DNA of 64,000 nucleotides from Aquilaria yunnanensis (taxonomy: Eukaryota > Streptophyta > Magnoliopsida > Malvales > Thymelaeaceae): assembly GCA_039654915.1 (NCBI GenBank), contig CM077596.1, forward strand, positions 55,302,501-55,366,500. Reading direction: 5' to 3'. Of this stretch, positions 49,501 through 57,850 are shown one piece after another. Numbering within the stretch: the first letter of the stretch is position 1; each line of letters begins with the position of its first letter. The notes under the pieces were generated by a model, which saw only the letters and a program-made list of their open reading frames with translations, was not told where the DNA came from and searched no databases. Made by a program: the position numbers and the translations under genes.

Positions 49501-49571
49501 TTCGTCAGCAGTGACACGAACGATTCCTTGTTCAGACTGCCTAGCGTTTCTTTCAGGTCGGAAGACGCCAT
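37502..49571 (-). CDS. NAOD: Acetylornithine deacetylase (M20 family)
   Basis: Nine exons on the minus strand: 49571-49242, 48818-48574, 48468-48360, 46197-46059, 45971-45896, 45754-45632, 45458-45305, 45196-45163 and 37605-37502. They join in phase to 437 residues with no stop, about the usual length for plant NAOD (roughly 440). The enzyme removes the acetyl group from N-acetylornithine in arginine/ornithine synthesis. M20 metal and catalytic residues are visible: H99-x-D101 in GMHMDVV, D131 in [10 protein letters not shown], and E165-E166 in IANEENSS. Later family motifs include [20 protein letters not shown] and the C-terminus [18 protein letters not shown]. Intron 7 uses a GC donor (CAG/GCAAG at 45304). 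Intron 3 (48359-46198) holds a hAT-type element and intron 8 (45162-37606) holds a whole LTR retrotransposon. No N-terminal transit peptide is evident. Exon 1 is followed upstream by only about 105 bp before a MULE-like MITE. Confidence 0.93.
38028..38326 (+). repeat. 5' LTR of the Reina-like element
   Basis: Runs from TGAAGCAGTGCC to CCCTACATCA and contains a TATA-like box (CTATAAATAGGG near 38,191). Confidence 0.93.
38331..38343 (+). promoter_or_regulatory. Primer-binding site (initiator tRNA-Met)
   Basis: TGGTATCAGAGCC, the standard complement of the plant initiator methionyl-tRNA 3' end, lies 4 bases after the 5' LTR. Confidence 0.97.
39103..40920 (+). pseudogene. Degenerate gag of the Reina-like element
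   Basis: The frame opens at 39103 with a basic, Ser/His-rich N-terminus and a short heptad-like segment ([15 protein letters not shown]). It is cut at 39257 by a hAT-type insertion and resumes after 39921. Stops and shifts break the rest, for example the TGA at 40233-40235 that follows [14 protein letters not shown] zinc knuckle (C-x2-C-x4-H-x4-C, sequence [14 protein letters not shown]) is intact at 40869-40910 and marks the nucleocapsid end. Confidence 0.8.
39258..39913. mobile_element. hAT-type MITE nested in gag, TSD ACTGAAAA
   Basis: 656 bp, flanked by the 8-bp duplication ACTGAAAA (39250-39257 and 39914-39921). The left end CAAGGTTTTGAAAAGCG and the reverse complement of the right end, CAGGGTTATTAAAAGCG, are imperfect terminal inverted repeats. 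Near both ends the sequence is crowded with AAAGCGCGC-type motifs in both orientations. No transposase. The ends resemble those of the element at 46401-47245. Confidence 0.88.
41043..41402 (+). pseudogene. Retroviral-type aspartic protease region of the Reina-like element
   Basis: Carries the protease active-site segment [11 protein letters not shown] (DGGS type, as in Reina-like elements) and ends after [10 protein letters not shown], where related elements have GRPWQYD, followed by a TAG stop at 41400-41402. Conserved order relative to gag and RT supports the call. Confidence 0.8.
41650..42953 (+). pseudogene. Reverse transcriptase and RNase H region, interrupted
   Basis: The RT runs through [34 protein letters not shown] and [10 protein letters not shown], and reaches an intact catalytic box YFDDIL at 42207-42221. 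RNase H follows with [16 protein letters not shown] and [10 protein letters not shown], and ends near 42,950. In-frame stops occur at 41762-41764 (TAG), 42056-42058 (TAG, where Gln is conserved after SGYH) and 42546-42548 (TGA). There is a frame change around 42,170-42,300. The polyprotein cannot be made from this copy. Confidence 0.88.
42981..44547 (+). pseudogene. Integrase with C-terminal chromodomain, interrupted
   Basis: The integrase has the HHCC zinc-binding part ([10 protein letters not shown] and [10 protein letters not shown]) and the catalytic D-D-E residues ([23 protein letters not shown]). A TAA stop at 43794-43796 replaces a conserved aromatic codon after EFA, and the frame shifts again before 43,900 and at 44,065. 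The GPF motif with [16 protein letters not shown] is at 44,092-44,190. The chromodomain-like end ([17 protein letters not shown] and [10 protein letters not shown]) spans about 44,290-44,460. Confidence 0.88.
44478..44489 (+). promoter_or_regulatory. Polypurine tract of the Reina-like element
   Basis: The sequence ACCAGGGGAGAA lies directly before the 3' LTR, in the expected place for plus-strand priming. Confidence 0.7.
44490..44791 (+). repeat. 3' LTR of the Reina-like element
   Basis: Runs from TGATGCAATGCC to CCCTACATCA, collinear with the 5' LTR. Confidence 0.93.
46401..47245. mobile_element. hAT-type MITE in NAOD intron 3, TSD GGTGAAAC
   Basis: 845 bp with perfect terminal inverted repeats CAAGGTTGTCAAAGGCG / CGCCTTTGACAACCTTG, flanked by the 8-bp duplication GGTGAAAC (46393-46400 and 47246-47253). 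Subterminal regions are full of GGCGC and AAGGCG motifs. No transposase frame. It contains a 61-bp tandem repeat near its right end. The TIR start CAAGGTT is shared with the element at 39258-39913, so both belong to related families. Confidence 0.93.
46897..47112. repeat. 61-bp tandem repeat inside the hAT-type MITE
   Basis: Units beginning GTGGAGCTGAAGTGGA occur at 46973, 47034 and 47095, exactly 61 bp apart, with a partial unit upstream from about 46,897. Each unit contains CGTC-TCCGGC-TATTAGC. Confidence 0.9.
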
Positions 49572-49676
49572 TAGAACCAGGAGCGAGAAATGTGGGAGCG
49601 TGCGTGGACGTTTGTGTAGCTTCTGGCTGCAGTAAGATTCTTAAATACAGCACCTGCAAACCCCCTCAATCTCCAT

Positions 49677-50644
49677 GAATAAATTGCTTCCATGGCCCCT
49701 AACCTTTAATTATCATATCATTTTGACCCTAATCACAATTTCTTACATGAAAAATTCCTAATATTGTTTAAGTGTCTCATTTTAGATTTTTTGTGAAAAA
49801 ACATTAGTGTGGATGGAAAATGCCACATGGTATACCAGCGTAGATGATTTCCCATGGTGGCACAATAAATTAATTGTCATGGATGATGTGGAAAAGTAAG
49901 AAAAAATTCAAAAACAAAAAAAAATTAGATCGATTTTCTGGCCACCGCAAAACTGCCGCCCATGAGGTGCTCCTTCTTTCCCCCCACCTCTATATCTTCC
50001 CATTGTTTCCATCATTCCCCCTACCTCTATCTCTTCCCATCGTTTCCATCATTTACCTCCCTCGACGGCCATGACTTACTTCAAATAAACTCGTTGTTTC
50101 CACTGTTCGCCTCCCTCCACGAAATCCTATCCTGTCCCAATTTGAAGAATCGACCTCCTCTCATCTCTTTCAATAGGCCAAACTTGGGGACGAGAATGGG
50201 AGCGGCGTGGGCTTCTTGTGGATGGCGATGTCAGGGGCTTAAGTTGGTGAAGGCAATGGTCGAAGTGAGGGCAGCAAGATAGGATCATTGGTGACTAGTG
50301 GCTAAAAGCGTAGGGCAACAGTGGCAAAGCCTTAGGGGTCACGGTAGCGGGTGGGAAATTTAAGGTTTTTCAGGATGAGGATGATAAAATAAGGGACTAA
50401 GGTGCAATTTTACCCTTTTTAGAAAACTTAAGGTTTTGTTAATTGATTTATTGTGCCAACATAGCAAATCGTCCACACTAACATGCCATGTGACATTTTT
50501 CGTCTACACTAACATTTTCCATTCACAAATTATTTAAAATGGAACACTTACATGAGGTTAAGAATTTTTTATGCGAGAAATTGATATTAGAGTCCAAAAT
50601 GGTACAATAATTAAAGGTTAAGGGTCACAGACACAATTTACTAC
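49677..50644. mobile_element. MULE-like MITE with ~200-bp TIRs, TSD AATCTCCAT
   Basis: The left arm (49677-49882) and the reverse complement of the right arm (about 50,445-50,644) align over about 200 bp, including shared blocks AACCTTTAATTAT, TTAGTGTGGA and GGCACAATAAAT. The element is flanked by the 9-bp duplication AATCTCCAT (49668-49676 and 50645-50653), the size typical of Mutator-like elements. The interior has no transposase; it holds a ~35-bp direct repeat around 49,985-50,055 (CTCTTCCCATCGTTTCCATC type). It lies about 105 bp upstream of the NAOD start codon. Confidence 0.9.
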
Positions 50645-50653
50645 AATCTCCAT

Positions 50654-51330
50654 CATCTATATGAGGAAAATTGATTTTCGGCTTAACTCTAATTTTCAAT
50701 CAAACGCCTTACTCTTGTGACATTCTAGTCCTCATAGTTTATTTTTTGTCATATCCCTTTTAAACAGGAGTTAGTCAAGTTTCAAAAGATTTTATCCTAC
50801 CAGTAATTAAACATTATTGCTAAGATTTTCCTAAACTATCGCCTAAGTCACGTATCCGCTATAAAGACCCGTTGTTAAGTGTAAAAGGGTAGTAAGTTGG
50901 AGTAAAACGTTGACGTATAGCAGATAAAATCTTAGTACTGATCAATAGTTACTGATGGCTACTGAGAAGACATGGGCCCAACACTAAGCCCACAATGAAC
51001 AAGTCCATCATAGATTGATCAAAGCCGAAAGGCCTAGCAGGGCAAAGAGGTCACCCATCTAAGAAAGAAAAGGAATCCCAGAATTATGGGGTAAATTAGA
51101 GGATTTCCGTCTATAAGTAATCCTCCCGGACTTCCTTTAGCTATATAAACCCACCTTATTTACAAATCTCAAGGTACGAGAATTCCACTACCCACCCTGT
51201 TATCTATCTTCAGTAGCTAGAAACTGATTTAATTGTTAGCGGGTTTTCCCCGAAAAAACATCCTGAGGCTCTAGTACTGTTTTTGCATGCAAGATCTCCG
51301 TTCACCTCACATCAAGCTATTAGGCCTAGC
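50654..51330 (+). other. Probable LTR or leader of the Tat-lineage remnant
   Basis: This stretch precedes the decayed gag. It has a TATA-like box (CTATATAAACCC near 51,140) and no gene of its own. A matching right LTR was not found, so the border is undefined. Confidence 0.4.
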
Positions 51331-51334
51331 CTAA

Positions 51335-52500
51335 ATGACCCTGTTGTCTATCAATTCAGCGCTATTTATGGGAACCATGGTGAACACCCGGAGATCTCAC
51401 ATGGATAACCAAGATCAACTAGGGAATGATCATGAGAGCCAACGAAAAGACCAGACCAACCATTTCATAGGGTCCGTAGCACTTCTGGAAATGGGGACTG
51501 GTTATAGAGTTGAAGGATAAGAGCCTTTAGCATCTTAGAGAGACCCCCAAAAAGGAAAATGTCTCACATTATTAAATGATGATCAATTTTAAGCTCTTCA
51601 GCATGCCTTTTTTTTAAAAGTTAAGAACAACTGTTCAATAGAAAATCTGCAGAATGCTGTCAAAGGCACTCGAGGAGGTCACGAAGAGCTACTTAGCACC
51701 TGATGGACCCCAACGAGTCCCTCCTCAAGATCCACCCCTAAGGGCCCACATCGTCAATCCCTCCACATCCCTAGGGCAATTCGATGGCTTGACTGGTAGT
51801 AATATAAACACCATTCTACCAAGTCTTAATTAAATGGAATAGCACATGAGGGTACTTGAGCCCCCCACAGTGGGCTCTAGTTCTACCATTGATATTGATT
51901 ACATGTGGCTTCAACCATTCACGGACAAGATCATCAATGTTGCACCTCTTAACGAATTTCGTATGCTTATGATCGACCTGTACAATGGCCTTACAGATTC
52001 TATTAACTATCTACATAGATATATCAATTAAATGAGACTAGAAAGGGCCTTGGATGCAATCATGTGTAGGGCATTCAATTCGATGTTGATAGGAACTACC
52101 GTTTCCTGGTTTGGGACCAACATAAGGTGTCATTTCCACTCATTTAAGGATTTCTCTTTAGCGTTCCTTTACCATTTCTTAAGGAGTAGGCCAACCACCA
52201 AGACGGTGACCCATTTATTAAAGATATGACAAGGCTGAGAAGAGTCCCTAAGGAACTTTGTACAAAGATGTAATGCCAAGGCATTGTAGGTATCACAAGG
52301 ACAAAGGCCATGACACTAAGGACTACTTGTAGTTGAAGAGACTCTTAGAAGAGATGATCTAAGCAGAAAAGCTAAGGGGGTAATTGGTCAGGCCACAATC
52401 CCCATGCAGAAAACAAGACGACAGGCCCTAAAAGAAGAATGATGAATAGGATCATAATCAAGGGCGGTTGCAAAATAGGCAACGATCCTTCCTAAGGGAT
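51335..52500 (+). pseudogene. Gag remnant of a Tat-lineage Ty3/gypsy element
   Basis: Broken frames at 51335-51520, 51846-52031 and 52032-52229 carry the gag pattern of plant Tat/Retand elements: PFTDKIINVAPLNEFRM, then DAIMCRAFNSML, then a segment with SWFGTN and FKDFSLAFLYHF. Stops separate the pieces. The zinc knuckle was not found. Confidence 0.75.
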
Positions 52501-52602
52501 CATAGGAACCTAGGGTCACTTGCAGGGGTTATACACATGATTACTAAGGGGAAATCCTGTGCTATTTGGAAAAGGCAATAGCATGAGATCACCCAACTAG
52601 AA

Positions 52603-53209
52603 GTGGATGACCCTAGTAGCATCCTAACAAGGCTAAATAAGTCCCATGCCCTAGTACCCCATGTAGACCCGATTGTCATTACTACCAGAATCAACAATTT
52701 TGATGTTGAAAGGGTTTACCTGGACACCGAAGCCAACTCCAACGTCCTCTTCACTAGTTTACTAGAAAAAATCAAAGTCAGAAGATCATTATTAGCTCTC
52801 GTTCTAAAACCCATGCTTGGAGTTGATAGAGACGAGATTTCGACACTATGGACGATCAAATTTCCCATCATGCTAAATGGGTACGAAAAAAAATAGGAAG
52901 ATTATTTATGACTCTAAAACCTTAGAATTTTTTGTTCTGGATGTGCCATCACCGTACAATGCCATAATCAGAAGGTTGGCCAAGGTACAATTTCACATTA
53001 GATCATATGTTAAATGGCTAATGATGGTTTTCGTGACTCCTATTAGAAATGCCACTATTTATATAAACAAGGCTTTAGTACGGTGGAATTATGTGGCCAG
53101 CTTGAGGGGATCAAGATATGAAACACCAATCTTGACGGAGCAAAAAAAAAAAAAGAGATACCCCCTGGGGATGAACCTAGTGTATCATCATCTAAAGATG
53201 CTAAAGTAG
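52603..53209 (+). pseudogene. Protease-region remnant of the Tat-lineage element
   Basis: The frame 52603-52896 holds a decayed active site (YLDTEANSNVLF, where related elements have DNGSS-type sequence). 52877-53209 follows with FFVLDVPSPYNAIIRR, matching the conserved YNAIIGR segment between protease and RT. Confidence 0.75.
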
Positions 53210-53382
53210 TATATATTGCCCTTGGGAAGATTATGAAGATTGGCAAGGATTTTCCCCCAAATGGGCTAATATGGATATTTTTGCATGGTCCCCTAGTGAC
53301 ATGTCAGGGATAATCTAGAAATTATCACCACAAATTGCAAGTTAACCCCTCCACTCGACCAGTCCAACAAAAGAAGTGAAAT

Positions 53383-54240
53383 ATGACACTTGAAAAAAGA
53401 GATTTCATTAGAGAGGAGGTTTCAAGGCAATTGAAAGCGGGCATCATTCGAGAGGTACGATACCCCAAATGGCCTGCCCATATGATCCTAGTAAAGAAGG
53501 AAAATAGAGAATGGCGCATGTGTGTTGATTACACAAACTTGAATGACTTCTACCCCAATGATCCCTACCCACTACCATCTATAGACCAATTAGTCGATGC
53601 CCCTTTAGAATTCAAAATCTTGTCTTTCATGGATGATTTCAGTAGGTACCATTTGATGTACATGGGTCTTGAGGACAAAGAAAAAATAGTCTACACCATA
53701 GGGAAGGTCGAATGCTGTTATCTGAGGATGCCTTTTAGTCTAAAGGATGCTGGGACTACTTACCAAAAGCTCATGAACAGTTGCTTTGTGGATCAACTCG
53801 GGTGCAACATTGAAGTTATGTAAATGATATGATTGTTAAGAGCTGGTCGATAAATCATAATTTTGATGATTTACAAGAGACCTTTCAAAAACCTAAACAT
53901 ATCAATATGAGATTAAACCCTTAAAAATATACCTTTGGGGTCAAAGCTGGAAATTTTTTAGGCTACATAGTTTCAGAAATGGGGATCAACGCCAACCTTA
54001 ACAAACTCAAGGCAATCATGATGACGCCTAATCCTTAAAACAAGAAAGATGTTCAAAAGCTAATAGGCAGGTTGACTACCGTTGGGTGAGTCATATCACG
54101 CTTTGGAGATCGTTACCGACCCTTCTTCTAGATGCTTAAGAAAAAAGTAATATTCAGGTAGACCGAAGAATGTTGTGAGGCCTTTAAACATATTAAGAAG
54201 TACATACGATTCCTTTCATCATTGAATAGCTAAAGCCTGA
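53383..54240 (+). pseudogene. Reverse transcriptase remnant of the Tat-lineage element
   Basis: 53383-53823 encodes the RT fingers and palm start: EEVSRQLKAGIIREV, WRMCVDYTNLNDFYP and SFMDDFSRYHL. Just after 53,820 a stop interrupts before the segment that should carry the catalytic pair. Later pieces (KMGLRLNP- and FLGY-like) continue in other frames to about 54,240. Confidence 0.82.
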
Positions 54241-54559
54241 CAAACCTATTGTCTTATATTTGGCCATAACAGAAGGCTTTGTTAGCGCCACGCTCATATG
54301 AGATGAAGGATCTAAGCAATGTTATCTATTACATCAGCTGAATCCTTCAAGGGACAAAGTCTCGTTATCCCGTTCTCTAAAAGGTTGTCCTCACCCTTGT
54401 AGTGCGATCTAAAAATCTGAGGCCTTACTTCTAGATGCACCAGATTATTGTCCACATGGAATTGCCACTTTGAGATATCATTTAGAAGCCTTGAAAAATC
54501 TGAGAGATTAGCAAAATGATGCATAGAATTTAAAGAGTTTTATATCCACTATGAGCCCT

Positions 54560-54960
54560 AAAGAGCGATCAAGGCATAGGCCCTAGCTGATTTTGTCACC
54601 AAAATGACAGCAGTAAAAGAGACTGAGGAAAAACATTTAAAGGAAACCTTGCCTGAGGAAATGTATGTCAACGGGGCATCTGGACCCAACTATTAAGGTG
54701 CATGCATCATATTGTAAGGACCGTTTGGTATAGGGTCAATGCTCAGAATAAAATTTTAGTTCGCAGTTACAAATAACATTATGGAATACAAAGCCCTTAT
54801 TGCAAGGCTACAGATGGCTGGTCGGGTGGGGTACAATGCCTACAAATACATAGTAACTCTCAGTTAACAATGAACCAAGCCTCCAAAGTAGCAGGAGTCA
54901 AAGATCCTACTCTTTGTAAGTACTTAAATACGACAAAAAATTTATGCATACATTTAACCT
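54560..54960 (+). pseudogene. RNase H-like remnant of the Tat-lineage element
   Basis: Around 54,660-54,830 the plus strand reads MYVNGASG, then after stops NNIMEYKALIARLQMA. This is the pattern of the additional archaeal-type RNase H that Tat-lineage elements carry after their first RNase H. In-frame stops make it non-functional. No integrase was found. Confidence 0.65.
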
Positions 54961-54984
54961 ACTGCAAATCTAGAAGATTCCGAG

Positions 54985-56280
54985 TGTCATAGACCTTGAC
55001 CCTTACAAAGGATCTTGACCTTACTCTATATGGAGTGCTTCCTAGGATACTTTATTAATCAAGATTTTGTGGTCCCGCACTTAGTATCAATTGGCTAAGT
55101 TAATACTTGTGCTTATTTAAAACTCTTCTTGCAATTAGTAATTACCCTAGAATATGAACTTCAGTTTTAAGAAAAATAAAATAAGCATTTAAATCCCTAG
55201 CCAGATAATTATAGAAATATTTTCAAAATTCAACCAAAGTCACAAAAATTAGTAGGTGATACTTCAAGTACTGACTCAATGTACATCATAATCATAAAAA
55301 CTTAATGTCCATTCCAAGAGCAATCATAGGGTTCTTATACACTATCAAAGTATATACATTTCTTGCCCATACTAGAGGCATGATTTATCAAACACATACT
55401 TAATCTAAGATTATAAAATAGTTCTCACCTGAGCTCAAAGCTACATGATGAAAGCTCCTTGATATCCTTGTGCATACCTTAGCCTTTAACTGCTTAGGCC
55501 GTATAAAATAACTTGGTTAACATATATGAATGACCAACCCATAATTTATAATTAATAATGATTCAAAAGGTTTATATAATTGAAATAAAACTATGGCATA
55601 ACACCCATTTTCTTGATGTTAAACATCTTAAGCATAATCTGCATAACATGAAAACTTAAGGGTTGAGAATCAGTCGATTCTCAGTAAGGGATATATAAAC
55701 CTGTAATGAAAATTTTTAAGACACAATATTTATAAATTAATATAAAGGTATTCTAAGTATGAGCTCAAATATATATATCACCCTGAGGTATTAACTAATG
55801 ACCACTAGTTAGGTTCTATGGTGAAAATCTTTTCTAATCCTAGTCCTAGTTTACAAGAATATTGTTCTTGCCTTAGCAAGCTTTATGGCTTACCACTTTT
55901 CTAACCCTTAGCATATTGTACATGAGTAATAATTTACTTCAGTGGATCATCTTACTAAGCTTGGTTACTTAGTTAGGAAATCTTGAAGTTCAAGACTTCA
56001 CTTGATTGCTTAGCATCCAAACATTTAATTAAGACTCACTTAGGTTTCTTAAGCTTTAAGTTTGTTTACCTTATCCACAATACACTTTTACTCCCTTAAC
56101 AAATGCATTTTATGTTCGCTTAAAAGTGAGCTTAAGGCCCAAGAAAGCTTTAAAAGTTTTAGAATAGGTCTAAGGTTACATTTGTAACCATAGGTTTCCA
56201 CTTGGACCCTTCTAGCTTAGGACAAAAGGCACCTTGGTGTAGTAACTCCATCCACGACACAACAAAAAAGAAACTTTTGA
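54985..56280 (-). repeat. Antisense long-LTR fragment
   Basis: Starts TGTCATAGACCTTGACCC, close to the reverse complement of the 3' end of the solo LTR at 15332-19170. Near 55,665-55,715 it contains TCTCAGTAAGGG followed by ATAAACCTGTA, the reverse complement of that LTR's TACAGGTTATAACCCTTACTGGGAA region. It also matches 20,730-21,400. The far end is truncated. It separates the Tat-lineage remnant from the pararetrovirus. Confidence 0.65.
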
Positions 56281-56284
56281 CCTC

Positions 56285-57114
56285 AAAATGACTTATGCCA
56301 TAAAAATTGTAGAAAGATTTGTTCCAATAATGGAAGAAGACTATAGATTTAAACTGTTGTCTTAAAACATGATAAAAAATGATTTAGAAAATCATTACAA
56401 TTATCTGCATGTTGGATTGGTTCAAATTGCTTTAAAAACATTGATAAGAAATAGGTTAAATACTTCTGTTATCATTGCATTGAGAGATTGTAGATATAAT
56501 AAATTCTTTGATTCTCTACTAGATATGGTAGGATCGAGCTTAATTGAGCCTAAGGCTATGCAATTTGATGCAAAGGGAGAACTTTTTTTGTTACAAGCTA
56601 TTGTAGAGAAAAGTGATGTAGTAATCCTTAGGCCAATCAAATGGAGTGACATTAAACTTCCAGAAAAAAGAGTTTTCTAAAACGAAAATTAGTGAATCCT
56701 CTAAAAAATCAAGAGTTAACAAGAATTGTTGAATATAAAAATGGAGAAGTTGAAATAAGTTTTAGTAAGGGTAGAGTTATAAGAATTGATTTCTCAGAAT
56801 TAGAATTAAGAAGTTTTTCATCAAGAATTTATTATAGACCACCAAGAGCTTCATGTTCTTATGTCCTAGAGTCTAAGTACAATAAATTAGTAGGAAGAGT
56901 TAGAGAATCTATAAAACAAGTGTCACGCCTTATTTATAAAGTTGACCCAGTCATCCTAAGAAAAGGACATACACATAAACTACAAGAAAAAGAGCTAAAA
57001 TCTGTGTCAATAGAATCACCCAATCCTAGTTTCTCAGATTTTCAACTAAATGTTATAATAGAACCATTTAGAGTGGATAGCAAAAGTCTGAATAAAGATT
57101 TTTTGTTAGAATAG
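56285..57114 (+). pseudogene. Endogenous caulimovirid: movement-protein region
   Basis: Pieces at 56,285-56,365, 56369-56680 and 56692-57114 form a broken 30K-type movement-protein region like that of plant pararetroviruses (Caulimoviridae). The recognisable core, HVGLVQIA followed by an LRDCR motif, is at about 56,405-56,510. A stop just before 56369 and another at 56678-56680 with a frame change break the reading frame. The region is strongly A-rich and unlike its surroundings, as in other endogenous caulimovirids. Genus cannot be fixed here; a florendovirus/petuvirus-like origin is my best guess. Confidence 0.75.
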
Positions 57115-57850
57115 AATGAAGCTAAAATATGTTGGTTCATGGATACTTATACTAAAGAAGAAAGAAAAACAATTAAGCATTTTGGTATAAGAGAATTATA
57201 AGCACAAAAAAGAATTTGAAATTCTTTGAAGGGTTTATTCCTACCATAGTCTTGAATGAAGAAAGACATTAGATATGTTAGAAGAAACTTGGTCTACTTC
57301 CAAGACTAAGGATGGAAAGAAAATCACTGCAACCGATCCACCTAATACTACATTTGTATTAAGAGAACAAATAAAGGCTTCACCTTTTAAAACATTTGTA
57401 AAAAATTTTGAGAATAGTGAAAACTCTATAGAGGAAAAAAAGACCTCTAAAACATTATAGAACAAAACAACTACTCAAATCTTAACCTTTAGTTAATAAG
57501 CAAATAAATGAACAAAATTGAAACATCTTTGGATAAACATATGTTTGAACTTACAATAACTTTAGTTTTTAAACCCAAAATTTTGCCAAAAACTTCAGAA
57601 TCACCCATAAGTTTTCCCATGAAAATTTCAGAATTTAAACTAAAGCCAAAAGAAAAAATTACTGATTTAGCTGATTAAATAGCTGAATTAACAGTTTAAT
57701 CTAAGGCAACTCATAAGGAATCTAGAGATAAAAAATAGAAAGGTCTTTAAATTAATGTTATTGGAGCCAATAAGAATATTCAAGATGTAATTAGATCTCA
57801 CAAGAAGAAAATCAAACATTAGAACTCAGCTGTCTCAATATAGAAAGGGG
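57115..57850 (+). pseudogene. Endogenous caulimovirid: region after the movement protein
   Basis: A-rich plus-strand frames with many stops (for example 57275-57460) continue the viral segment up to the foreign insertion. A short WFMDTYTKEER-like motif near 57,130 is consistent with viral coding sequence. No further domain could be assigned. Confidence 0.55.
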
